Shown here in pieces: positions 1-6,542 of a stretch of DNA of 10,517 bases. A program made the translations under genes and the position numbers. Each line of letters opens with the position of its first letter. Within the stretch, counting starts at the first letter, position 1. The DNA comes from G039029935 sp039029935 (GTDB lineage: Bacteria; Chloroflexota; Anaerolineae; Caldilineales; Caldilineaceae), in contig JBCCFC010000375.1 in the NCBI GenBank assembly GCA_039029935.1, forward strand, positions 1 to 10,517, in the 5' to 3' direction. Under the pieces are notes generated by a model. It did no database searches and was not told the origin of the DNA. It saw nothing but the letters and a program-made list of their open reading frames with translations.

Positions 1-1
1 T

Positions 2-103
2 CTTCATCATGATTTTGAGGCTGACACTACCATCCTTGACCCTCCTTCCCCCAAGTCTCCTTTACCTGCGATCAAGCCTTCCCCACATCCTTTGACAACT
101 TAA
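2..103 (+). CDS. possible 3' end of a convergent hypothetical gene (partial)
   Basis: Reading the plus strand in frame 2 gives an open frame of 33 codons from the window edge to a TAA at 101-103. Its residues are rich in Pro, Ser and Thr (for example DPPSPKSPLPAIKPSPHP), like a disordered C-terminal tail. It would end 26 bp before the stop codon of the minus-strand amidohydrolase, a normal convergent layout. Frame 3 is also open for about 30 codons, so openness alone proves little. No domain is visible and no function can be given. Confidence 0.22.
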   Translation, partial: LHHDFEADTTILDPPSPKSPLPAIKPSPHPLTT

Positions 104-129
104 TCGCATGTCATTCACTGGTATTGTCT

Positions 130-1092
130 TTAATCCACTAAATCAATTTTTAAAAGACGCGCCGCGTTGCCTGCAAAAATCTGCTGAATATGCTCATCTG
201 GCATGTTCAGGTCCAGACAATCACGGATTTGGTCTTGGAGGTAACGAAAGGCAAAGCCACGTGGAAACCAGCTTGAATCGGAGCCAAAAATGATACGACT
301 GGGACCAATGGTTTCGTAGTATTTGCGGAAAAGATATTTGACGGTTAATTCGCCAGGAACCCAGCGAATCCACTGTAGGCTGCCGCTGGTGTCCACGCTG
401 ACGTTGGGGCAAGACCAACATAGTTGCAGCGTTTCGCGTTCCCATGCACAGCCAAAGTGCGGCACAACAAAGTCCACTTCGGGGAAGTATTTAGCAACGT
501 TGTGGAGTTTGAGCGGGTTGATATTCTCATGCCAAGCAATACCACCGGAGCTGCCCTGAATACCAAAGTGAATTAATACGGGAATACCCAGTTCGGCACA
601 CTTCTCCCAGACAGGAAAGGCGTCAGGATGTTCAATCGGCTCCTCAATCATGGGTGCAAGCAGTTTATAGCCACGTAATCCCAAGTTACGCACAGCGTGG
701 TCGAGCCGTTCGACTGCATCGGGCAGAAACGGTGTGTGATGGGCAAAGCCGACAAATCGGTCTGGATACCAGCTACAGATTTTGGCGAGATGTTCATTGC
801 CACCGCCTGTGACAAAGCCGATGGAATGGATGCCATAGGTGTCTAGTTCATTGACCCACCGTGCAGCCTGTTCACGGTCCCCCGGATGCTCCTCGGCAGG
901 TTCACGGTGCGGAAAGCCCCACATGCGCCGCCAATGCTCACCATAGGGCTGTCCTTTGGCGCGGATGAGTGCCAGCCGTTCGGGGCTGATGCGGTCGGTG
1001 TAGTTCTTCATGGTGTCACCCATGTCGGTAAACCATGCGCCTTGCGTTGGGAAATGGGCGTGAAAATCAATAATTTGAAAGCCTTGGTACAT
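130..1092 (-). CDS. amidohydrolase family protein (Amidohydro_2, TIM-barrel metal-dependent hydrolase)
   Basis: This 320-residue protein has the layout of the Amidohydro_2 (COG2159, ACMSD-like) family of cytoplasmic TIM-barrel hydrolases and decarboxylases. Visible motifs in order are strand-1 IIDFHAHFP with the metal-binding H11-x-H13; GYKLL with K143; GIPVLIHFG with H175; DFVVPHFGCAW with H212; and IIFGSDSSWFPRG with the catalytic-type D272. The C-terminus (IFAGNAARLLKI) is the usual helix closing the barrel, so the gene looks complete and of normal length. The start at 1092 is chosen because HxH follows within 11 residues; its ribosome binding site is weak (a GGAAAA about 11 nt upstream). 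It lies 301 bp downstream of the sialidase gene on the same strand. Family members act on varied carboxylates and ring-cleavage products, and the substrate here cannot be deduced. Confidence 0.9.
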   Translation of the reverse strand: MYQGFQIIDFHAHFPTQGAWFTDMGDTMKNYTDRISPERLALIRAKGQPYGEHWRRMWGFPHREPAEEHPGDREQAARWVNELDTYGIHSIGFVTGGGNEHLAKICSWYPDRFVGFAHHTPFLPDAVERLDHAVRNLGLRGYKLLAPMIEEPIEHPDAFPVWEKCAELGIPVLIHFGIQGSSGGIAWHENINPLKLHNVAKYFPEVDFVVPHFGCAWERETLQLCWSCPNVSVDTSGSLQWIRWVPGELTVKYLFRKYYETIGPSRIIFGSDSSWFPRGFAFRYLQDQIRDCLDLNMPDEHIQQIFAGNAARLLKIDLVD

Positions 1093-1139
1093 GTATGTTA
1101 CATTTTCCAGTGATTTTTGCTACAGTTTATTCTTGATTA

Positions 1140-1206
1140 GGAAAGTATATGCCAGTATTACAGATTGGTTATCTGTGACGCAGGTCGCCAATCTGTAATA
1201 CTTTCC
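1140..1206. repeat. long intergenic palindrome with a 10-nt bulge
   Basis: A perfect 15-bp inverted repeat (AGTATTACAGATTGG at 1154-1168, CCAATCTGTAATACT at 1188-1202) flanks a 19-nt centre. The right arm continues through TTTCC to 1206, and its complement GGAAAGTA sits at 1140-1147. The left arm therefore looks like a 19-bp arm carrying a 10-nt insertion at about 1148-1157, which itself repeats AGTA. The element lies about 50 bp upstream of the amidohydrolase start. It resembles a mobile palindromic (REP/MITE-like) unit, but could also act as an RNA hairpin in the sialidase-amidohydrolase interval. Confidence 0.6.
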
Positions 1207-1331
1207 TTTATTCAATGTATATGGTGTATTATGTAGAAATACTAACACCCAACCATCTATCTGTCAATTTCGTAAGGAAGGCTGAATGCGGTGGGTTCTG
1301 TCTCCATCATAATATTTGTCGCTTATCAATA

Positions 1332-1380
1332 GACAAAAATATCGGTGTCCCAGTCTGCATCAGAGAACTGACACGCCGAT
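1332..1380 (-). terminator. probable intrinsic terminator after the sialidase-like gene
   Basis: On the minus strand, 13 nt after the sialidase stop codon, an imperfect hairpin can form. AUCGG pairs with CCGAU and UGU(C) with (G)ACA, across bulges, around a CUG-AUG-CAG tip (1341-1380). The next bases read AUAUUUUUGUC, a short U-rich run. The stem is bulged, so efficiency is uncertain. Confidence 0.4.
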
Positions 1381-1393
1381 TGTCCGTGACTAC

Positions 1394-2986
1394 TTACACA
1401 ATATCCTCTGGCTCAATCATCATACCCACCAAATGACTCTTGGTTGGTTTATCACCGTAATTCGTATAATCGACAAAGTAGATGCGCCCATCATCCAACA
1501 CAAGCCATGAGGAATAGCCGTGATCCGGGTTTGGCTTCTGTGCAGGATGATTGCCATGAATCTGGATCAGCCGCTCACGTTGATAGTGGTCGGGCCATTC
1601 ACCGTCGGCAGCGGACCATGACCAACTGACATCCTCTAGTGTTGGGTTGATAACGGTGTAGGAAACCTTGCGCCAAAAGCTCTGCCCTGTGTCACTAAGC
1701 TGACCAAACTGGGTACGACGCATAGGGTCGCCACCAAAGAAGTCAACGGCGGGTATTTCTTCGCGGAAGACACAGCGATTGAGGACAAGCTCGCCATCGA
1801 CCTCGACACGGAACCAGCCGCGTTTGTGGTGCAACCGCACGGTGCGATAGTCAGATGAGAGGTCTATGGGGCGACGAATCGCTCCAGCACCGCGTTTCAC
1901 CGCAATTTCGTTGGGAGAGAGCATGACAATTTGGCCGATACGAGACACGGACATGAAGCCCACTTCGATGTTGGCATGGGCTTCAATCTTGACTTCGGCC
2001 TCAAAGATGACTTCGCTAAAGTTAGATTCGGGTGGCAACAGGGTATAACGGCATTCATGCTCATGTTGGTTGTTGATAACCAATGCCTCATCAGTCAACT
2101 CGGCGTCATATTTGCGTCGAGGACCGCCTAGCTGCCATGTTCCCGCCTCAGCTTGGATATCACCTACCCATGCATAGCAGCCCAACCCACCATTCATGTG
2201 GCGTCCCGTCACCATGCAGTGACCATCGGGCAACTGCTTGACATAAGGACGATGCAGACCAAAGGGTACAATCTGTGGCTCAGACCACGTATGCCCACAA
2301 TCATCGGAGAAGGCTACGAGGCAGGGGATGCCACCAGAGTGATTCTCACGCATGACACAGACCAATTGACTGTCATTTAGAATTGCCAGCGCACCTTCAC
2401 AGAAGCGATGATAGCCGTTGTGGGCGATGGTGCTCCGCTCGGTCCATGTCTTGCCACCATCTGCCGAGACCCACAACACGTCGGCAAATTCCTGTGTATC
2501 ACCACGCATCAGGTGCGTAGCCACGCCCAATGTCCCGTCGGGTAAGTCAATGATGCGATCTGGTTCAAAGCCAAGGATGCCATTTTGGCGTTGTGCTGTC
2601 CACGTGTCGCCTTCATCTTCGCTCCAATAGAGCCAGTTGCCCGGTGGCTGGTCCTCGTGGAAGTGGGTGTCATCGTCGTGATCACAGATGGCAACCAACC
2701 GTCCATCGTTGAGATAACTCAGGCGTGGTGTCACCAACCGTTCATCACCAGCAGTCAGATCAGCCTCGTCAATTTCTCGGTGCTTAAACCACGTCTGCCC
2801 ACCATCATCGCTGGCAAGAATCGTCAGTATCTGATTTTTCTGTGACCAGTGCGCATCGGTGTCACTGTAAATGAGCATCATGCGTCCCGATGGTAGCTGC
2901 ACAATATCTGGGTTCTTGGTAAAGCGGTCAAAGCTATGCCAGATGTCGAATATTTTGTGGTTGAGTGAGCGTGTGTGAATATACAT
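1394..2986 (-). CDS. sialidase-like (BNR/Asp-box) beta-propeller protein with inserted beta-sandwich domain
   Basis: This 530-residue protein carries four Asp-box (BNR) motifs of the form SxDxGxTW at about residues 59-66, 122-129, 174-181 and 227-234, spaced as in six-bladed sialidase propellers. Repeated LPDG/LNDGRL turns lie between them (residues 31, 92, 148, 252, 497). Residues about 290-450 have no Asp box and read like a concanavalin/LamG-type beta-sandwich (alternating strands, then WFRVEVDGELVLN). A last propeller-like strand set (YSSWLVLDDGRIYFVDYTN) follows. There is no signal peptide, so the protein is probably cytoplasmic. The start is supported by a GGAG 6 nt upstream (2993-2996). 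Such proteins are often annotated exo-alpha-sialidase, but many Asp-box proteins are not. A catalytic arginine triad and Tyr/Glu pair could not be assigned by eye, so the reaction is uncertain. Confidence 0.85.
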   Translation of the reverse strand: MYIHTRSLNHKIFDIWHSFDRFTKNPDIVQLPSGRMMLIYSDTDAHWSQKNQILTILASDDGGQTWFKHREIDEADLTAGDERLVTPRLSYLNDGRLVAICDHDDDTHFHEDQPPGNWLYWSEDEGDTWTAQRQNGILGFEPDRIIDLPDGTLGVATHLMRGDTQEFADVLWVSADGGKTWTERSTIAHNGYHRFCEGALAILNDSQLVCVMRENHSGGIPCLVAFSDDCGHTWSEPQIVPFGLHRPYVKQLPDGHCMVTGRHMNGGLGCYAWVGDIQAEAGTWQLGGPRRKYDAELTDEALVINNQHEHECRYTLLPPESNFSEVIFEAEVKIEAHANIEVGFMSVSRIGQIVMLSPNEIAVKRGAGAIRRPIDLSSDYRTVRLHHKRGWFRVEVDGELVLNRCVFREEIPAVDFFGGDPMRRTQFGQLSDTGQSFWRKVSYTVINPTLEDVSWSWSAADGEWPDHYQRERLIQIHGNHPAQKPNPDHGYSSWLVLDDGRIYFVDYTNYGDKPTKSHLVGMMIEPEDIV

Positions 2987-3399
2987 AGTTTTCTCCGGTT
3001 TCTTTTGTCCTTGTATTGATAAAATAATTGGATAGATTGATAATCTGTCAGCTAAGATTGATTAGCCATCCAACCATTTTATCAAGATTCCTCATCATTG
3101 CCTAACACCATTTCGATGGCTGGTTTGGCGAGTTGCTGAAACATAGTGTGATTTGGGCTGGAAACAGAGAAATATGGATATGGACGAGGAATACACATGT
3201 ATGGAATTGGGTAGGGCTGTTTGCGGTTGATGGTTCGGGGGTGTCATCACACATATCTATAAACAACCTCTATCTCATGGCTCAAAGAAACCAGATGCAT
3301 ACCAGAGAAAAAATGGAGAAATGAAATAGGTTTGATGTAGATGCAATCCGCCAAAACCGTGCTATACTATAGACACAAACCCTCCCCTCCCTAACTCAA
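2987..3399. other. intergenic region upstream of the sialidase-like gene
   Basis: The stretch between the sialidase start and the terminator at 3400 holds an 18-bp-arm palindrome (3016-3085) and a possible plus-strand extended -10 (3360-3368). A 63-codon plus-strand open frame at 3133-3324 has no recognisable ribosome binding site and Trp-rich, unstructured composition, so I do not call it a gene. No clear minus-strand promoter was found; the palindrome occupies the place where one would be expected. Confidence 0.5.
3016..3085. repeat. palindromic element in the sialidase leader (18-bp arms, 2 mismatches)
   Basis: TTGATAAAATAATTGGAT (3016-3033) pairs with ATCCAACCATTTTATCAA (3068-3085) at 16 of 18 positions. 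Within the 34-nt centre are two smaller palindromes: AGATT-GAT-AATCT (3034-3046) and GCTAA-GATTGA-TTAGC (3051-3066). The element begins about 30 nt upstream of the sialidase start codon, so it could fold in that gene's leader RNA, serve as an operator, or be a non-autonomous repeat. The sequence alone does not decide. Confidence 0.55.
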
Positions 3400-3435
3400 A
3401 AAAAGCCGTTTGGATATACATCCAAACGGCTTTTT
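3360..3435 (+). ncRNA. candidate short plus-strand transcript (extended -10 to terminator)
   Basis: TGCTATACT at 3360-3368 matches an extended -10 (TGnTATAAT) on the plus strand, but no good -35 is present. Transcription would start near 3375 and meet the symmetrical terminator at 3400-3435 after about 60 nt. The unpaired 5' part would contain CCCTCCCCTCCCT (3380-3392), complementary to Shine-Dalgarno sequences. This is a weak candidate, because a terminator shared by two strands gives such an arrangement by chance. Confidence 0.2.
3400..3435 (-). terminator. strong intrinsic terminator (bidirectional in form)
   Basis: A perfect 16-bp inverted repeat, AAAAAGCCGTTTGGAT (3400-3415) and ATCCAAACGGCTTTTT (3420-3435), encloses a 4-nt loop. 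The GC-rich stem has A and T flanks, so both strands give a hairpin with a U-run; the minus-strand run is longest (seven T from 3404 to 3398). It begins 12 bp past the stop codon of the PhyH-like gene and should end the Uma2-GNAT-PhyH transcript. Confidence 0.9.
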
Positions 3436-3447
3436 GTTTATGTAGAT

Positions 3448-4368
3448 TTATCCAATCGCTCGTTCAAACAGGTTACGCGTCTCCAACCCGGTATTCGCTC
3501 CTTCACCATAGGCATGACGGAAAAGCGATTGACGCTTCTTGGGCATGGTATCCAGCAGTTTCTTGGGTGGCTCCCACCAATGAAACCGACTACCAATGCC
3601 ATTGTATTGATTGAACACAGGAATGCGATCTACCTTGTCATTGGTCCACTCTTTGGCACTGTGCGTGGTTGCCTCGCTAAAGATGACCAGTGAGCCAGCC
3701 GGACAGTCATAGGTTTCCCACAAAGACGAACGTTCATCCAGAATTGACTGTGGCAATGTGTAGGCCGCTTTATGACTGCCGCTGACAAAGAGCGTCCCAC
3801 CATCCCCCCTTTCGACCGGATTCAACTCCCATACAACACGCGTCAACCCGCTGTATGCCTTGCCTGGATAGGCGCGATACTCATGTGAGTTTCCCGGCAG
3901 ACGGTAGAGGCCATTGCCATTATGTGGGCCAAACTTGCCCATGCCCTTTTCACGATAGAGCAGAAAGCTGGTCTCAAAACGGAAGCCATAATAATCTTCG
4001 CTGGCAAGGTCGGGATAGGCGAGAAATTCATTACAGAAGCCAACCACAACCGGGTGATCCACCAACCGTTCCAGTGGTCCCGCAATCGGTGTGCGCATAT
4101 GCGGGTCGAGTGATTCAGGGTCATATTTGAGTCGCTTACAATACGCCCGCATCTCTTCTAGTTCATCTTCGGGAATCAGCCCCGGAATCACCAGCCAGCC
4201 TTTGGCGTCAAAGGTAAACTTCTGCTCTTCGGTTAAGGGAATCACAGGTTCCCCGTCAGCATTGGTGGTCGTCAACATGCGGGCTTCCGCTGGCAGATTG
4301 CCCCAATTGCCCCAATTGTTGTCAAAAATAAATGGTTCGTTGTTTTGAAAGGTGCTTTGGTGCGCCAT
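3448..4368 (-). CDS. phytanoyl-CoA dioxygenase (PhyH) family protein, HxD motif not found
   Basis: This 306-residue protein has the PhyH fold signature: GWLVIPGLIPEDELEEM near the N-terminus (about 57-73), then a double-stranded beta-helix core with SGLTRVVWELNPVERGDGGTLFV (in part) and GSHK (197-200). The distal metal-type histidine H236 is in TTHSAKEW, and R248 could bind 2-oxoglutarate. Family members hydroxylate small molecules or acyl-CoAs with Fe(II) and 2-oxoglutarate. The region where the first iron ligands are expected reads GPHNGNGLY, so H149 is followed by N-G, not x-D. The start at 4368 is chosen over the longer open frame to 4572. The extra 68 codons run through a palindromic repeat and the 3' end of the GNAT gene, while AAGGA lies 11 nt before this ATG. 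It is probably the last gene of the Uma2-GNAT unit. Confidence 0.85.
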   Translation of the reverse strand: MAHQSTFQNNEPFIFDNNWGNWGNLPAEARMLTTTNADGEPVIPLTEEQKFTFDAKGWLVIPGLIPEDELEEMRAYCKRLKYDPESLDPHMRTPIAGPLERLVDHPVVVGFCNEFLAYPDLASEDYYGFRFETSFLLYREKGMGKFGPHNGNGLYRLPGNSHEYRAYPGKAYSGLTRVVWELNPVERGDGGTLFVSGSHKAAYTLPQSILDERSSLWETYDCPAGSLVIFSEATTHSAKEWTNDKVDRIPVFNQYNGIGSRFHWWEPPKKLLDTMPKKRQSLFRHAYGEGANTGLETRNLFERAIG

Positions 4369-4391
4369 TGATGTTTGTGTCCTTCTTGGTA

Positions 4392-4451
4392 GTAACACAG
4401 GTATCATACCTGTGGAGATAGGTACTGTTACAGGCAGGATGCCTGTGTTAC
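4392..4451. repeat. nested palindromic (REP/BIME-like) element
   Basis: Outer arms GTAACACAGG (4392-4401) and CCTGTGTTAC (4442-4451) are exact reverse complements. Inside lie two more hairpins: CACAGGTAT-C-ATACCTGTG (4396-4414) and ACAGGCA-GGA-TGCCTGT (4430-4446). Translated, such repeats yield TGILPV and TGRMPV peptides, a pattern I recognise from spurious ORF extensions in several bacterial phyla. The element fills the gap between the GNAT and PhyH genes, and the TAA stop of the GNAT gene (4448-4450) lies within its outer arm. Confidence 0.8.
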
Positions 4452-5239
4452 AAATTGTATTTGCCCATCCAGTAGATTTCGTCAGTAAAGCCAATCTTAT
4501 GATAGAGTTGCACAGGTGTGTCTGCGGGGTCAGTGAAAATAGAGATGGAGCGACAGTTTTCTTGATAGGCACTGCGGATTACGCGATTCAAAAGTCGCCG
4601 TGCCAGCCCACGATTGCGGAAGGGGACACGCGTGGCAAGGTGGAAAATCATCTGGTCCTCATCTGTATACCAGCCGATAATGGCTGCGGCCTCACCGTCC
4701 ACGCGGCCAACCATAAACCGCCCGACATCATTCATTTCTGTCTGGCGCAATCTCAACCCTCGCTCCAGCCGCTCCGGTGTGGGTTCATCCTCGCTATCGG
4801 CAAATGCTTTGAGTTTTGTGCGTTCATAGTCAATGAGATTGTGTTCGTTGACTTTTTCTAGCGTAATGCCCACAGCAGGTGGCAAATCAGGTGGAGCGTC
4901 ACCTACATATGTCAAGTATAGTTTGGCAACGTCTTGGGTACAGCCTGCCTCAATCAACAATGGCCCCATCTGTGCATCCAGTGCTTTGCCATGCACAAAG
5001 ATGCCGACATCCGTGCTTTGGTAGAATTGTTGTACATCAGCCAGAAATCTGGGGATGTCATCTTGTTGAATGGCCTCGATTACATGAACATCGAAGTAGT
5101 TGACGCTGGCGTTCTGACAGTAATAGCCAAATTCACGTCGTTCGGATTGACGGTTCAGCCCTTCATCGGCCAGGACATACCATGAGCGAACGAGGTTGGT
5201 TAACTCATCATGGTGTGGATGTTGCGTTGTTTTCGTCAT
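4448..5239 (-). CDS. GNAT family N-acetyltransferase
   Basis: This 263-residue protein has a C-terminal GNAT domain, which transfers an acetyl group from acetyl-CoA to an amine. The acetyl-CoA pyrophosphate-binding loop reads FRNRGLARRLL (about residues 207-217, matching Q/R-x-x-G-x-G/A). Motif B ends with VQLYHKIGFTDEIYWM (243-258), the standard last strand and helix. The first 120 residues read like a second, degenerate GNAT-like half (FVHGKALDAQMGPLLIEAGC), as in many tandem-fold members. The substrate is unknown. It starts 29 bp after the Uma2 stop with AGGT 8 nt upstream, so the two genes are probably co-transcribed. The C-terminus ends YNL at a TAA contributed by the adjacent palindrome. 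Confidence 0.88.
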   Translation of the reverse strand: MTKTTQHPHHDELTNLVRSWYVLADEGLNRQSERREFGYYCQNASVNYFDVHVIEAIQQDDIPRFLADVQQFYQSTDVGIFVHGKALDAQMGPLLIEAGCTQDVAKLYLTYVGDAPPDLPPAVGITLEKVNEHNLIDYERTKLKAFADSEDEPTPERLERGLRLRQTEMNDVGRFMVGRVDGEAAAIIGWYTDEDQMIFHLATRVPFRNRGLARRLLNRVIRSAYQENCRSISIFTDPADTPVQLYHKIGFTDEIYWMGKYNL

Positions 5240-5268
5240 ATATCTACCTACACATCGCCAGAGTATTC

Positions 5269-6393
5269 TTATTTTTGTCCTGCAAGTTGTGCTTGCAATA
5301 AACGAATCTGCTCCTCAAACTCTCGCCGAATCCGTGCTTCCTCTTCTGCACGACGGTCAGCTTCCTCTGCACGACGGTCAGCTTCCTTGACACGACGGTT
5401 AGCCTCTGCACGAGCAGTCGCTTCCTGCTCGGCACGACGGTCTGCCTCTGCACGAGCAGTCGCTTCTTCCTCAGCACGCCGGTCTGCCTCTACACGGGCG
5501 ACAGACTCTTCCAACAGATTCTGTGACGTTTCCGCCAATCGTTCTGATGCTTCATCAAGCTGTTCCGCCAAGCCAACGGGCGTCGGTAACTCGTGACCAT
5601 CGCGGTCATAACATCGCACCTCGCCCTCATCAAGGCCAAGCCAAGCCTCAACAGGTGGCATCCAGAACCATCCATGCTCGTTTGCCGTCAATTCAACATA
5701 GCCATTTGGTGTCCATTCAAAGCCATGTACCTGTAAAATAGGCGTCTCATCATCATGCTCGCCAATTGTATCCACAATGTAATAATACGGCACACCTACT
5801 CGCGCATAGCGATCAATTCTCTCATCCCAATCGACATGTCTTGTTGTGGGCGATGTGACTTCAATGATAAGATTCGGTTCTGTGCCTTCATCCGCCACAT
5901 AAAAGATTTTTTGAGGGGTCCGCTCTGGATTACGGACCTCAAAAATAACCGAAATATCGGGCGCATAATGTCGAAAACCAGGCCATTTAATCCCAACATC
6001 GTTAAAGACAACTGCACCATAGATATGCCTCAAATAGAGTTCAAGCACAGCTTCAATATATTTCCCAATTTTATGATGAGATTGATTCTGCATATGATCG
6101 TCCCCTTCTTGCGGGTGAAGGTAGTCCTCCAAGGTTAGAGGAATCCGCACCGCTTTTTTGTTGCCATGTTCATCTTCTTCTAAAACAGTTCGCCATCCAT
6201 AAATAGATTCTTTCTCATCATCTTTCTCATCACCTGCCTGCTGTACAGTGTTTGATTGTGACACACTACCGAGTGCAACATCATTTTCGTGACTCTCTTT
6301 TCCGTTGTTACTAAAGAAATTTTGGACGGTCGGGCGTTTAAATTTCTGCGTTTTTGGTTTGGTTTGTGGTGTTGTTTTTAAACTTACGGTCAT
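5269..6393 (-). CDS. Uma2 family (DUF820) endonuclease-like protein with C-terminal coiled coil
   Basis: The 374-residue protein contains a Uma2/DUF820 restriction-endonuclease-like fold at about 85-260. It has the QNQSHHKIGKYIEAVLELYL helix, the metal-site APDISVIFEV (D146), LIIEVTSPTTRHVDWDERID (E178) and GVPYYYIVD. Family members usually have a lysine in the K...Y segment after the SPST motif; here the position reads R192 (DERIDRY). Residues 275-365 form a highly charged heptad coiled coil built of EADRRAE/EATARAE units. A Lys/Gln/Asn-rich stretch of about 85 residues precedes the domain. The start at 6393 is preferred over 6435 because AAAGGAG lies 5 nt upstream, with a promoter behind it. 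Biological roles of this family, often expanded in Chloroflexota and cyanobacteria, are poorly known. Confidence 0.9.
   Translation of the reverse strand: MTVSLKTTPQTKPKTQKFKRPTVQNFFSNNGKESHENDVALGSVSQSNTVQQAGDEKDDEKESIYGWRTVLEEDEHGNKKAVRIPLTLEDYLHPQEGDDHMQNQSHHKIGKYIEAVLELYLRHIYGAVVFNDVGIKWPGFRHYAPDISVIFEVRNPERTPQKIFYVADEGTEPNLIIEVTSPTTRHVDWDERIDRYARVGVPYYYIVDTIGEHDDETPILQVHGFEWTPNGYVELTANEHGWFWMPPVEAWLGLDEGEVRCYDRDGHELPTPVGLAEQLDEASERLAETSQNLLEESVARVEADRRAEEEATARAEADRRAEQEATARAEANRRVKEADRRAEEADRRAEEEARIRREFEEQIRLLQAQLAGQK
5347..5485 (-). repeat. in-frame 21/42-bp tandem repeats encoding coiled-coil heptads
   Basis: Within the Uma2 gene a 21-bp unit beginning TGCACGACGGTCAGCTTCC is tandem from 5347 and 5368. 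A 42-bp unit beginning GCCTCTGCACGAGCAGTCGC is tandem from 5402 and 5444 with few changes. Periods of 7 and 14 codons keep the heptad register of the coiled coil. Confidence 0.8.
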
Positions 6394-6398
6394 TTTTA

Positions 6399-6405
6399 CT
6401 CCTTT
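6399..6405 (-). promoter_or_regulatory. ribosome binding site deciding the Uma2 start
   Basis: Minus-strand AAAGGAG lies 5 nt before the ATG at 6393. An in-frame upstream ATG at 6435 has no comparable site, so the shorter protein is preferred. Confidence 0.85.
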
Positions 6406-6445
6406 AGTTACAAACGATGAACCACAAAAGAACATATGACTTTTA

Positions 6446-6474
6446 ATTCTATCAAAAACTTTTCATATTGACAA
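6446..6474 (-). promoter_or_regulatory. sigma70-type promoter for the Uma2-GNAT-PhyH unit
   Basis: On the minus strand TTGTCA (6469-6474; consensus TTGACA, 5 of 6) and TAGAAT (6446-6451; consensus TATAAT, 5 of 6) are separated by exactly 17 bp of AT-rich DNA. A start near 6439 would give a leader of about 46 nt ending in the strong ribosome binding site. Confidence 0.7.
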
Positions 6475-6542
6475 GAATCACTCTATCTGTCCATATTGCC
6501 ATGCGCACTAATGCTTACCCAACGCTCTTCCTTCCTTATCGT

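Larger units (their letters stand above)
1093..1393. other. 301-bp intergenic region between sialidase-like gene and amidohydrolase
   Basis: No credible gene is seen here; small open frames in it lack a ribosome binding site and protein-like composition. It holds a hairpin followed by a U-run just past the sialidase stop (1332-1380) and a bulged long palindrome (1140-1206). I do not see a convincing -35/-10 pair for the amidohydrolase. Confidence 0.6.

Noticed and set aside
3133..3324. 63-codon plus-strand open frame in the largest gene gap
   Set aside because: No ribosome binding site, odd Trp-rich composition and no promoter; most likely chance.
4369..4572. N-terminal extension of the PhyH-like protein to an ATG at 4572
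   Set aside because: The extra codons overlap the GNAT 3' end and a palindromic repeat, give TGILPV-type nonsense, and a better start with AAGGA upstream exists at 4368.
4352..4861. 169-codon plus-strand open frame
   Set aside because: It is antisense to the GNAT gene and crosses the palindrome; composition is not protein-like and no ribosome binding site is seen.
5347..5485. Intergenic minisatellite or CRISPR
   Set aside because: The repeats are in frame inside the Uma2 gene and encode regular coiled-coil heptads.
5755..6138. 127-codon plus-strand open frame
   Set aside because: It is antisense to the conserved Uma2 core and has no recognisable motif.
5269..6393. Uma2 protein as the nuclease of a restriction or toxin defence system
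   Set aside because: No methyltransferase, antitoxin or other defence partner lies nearby, and the neighbours are metabolic genes.
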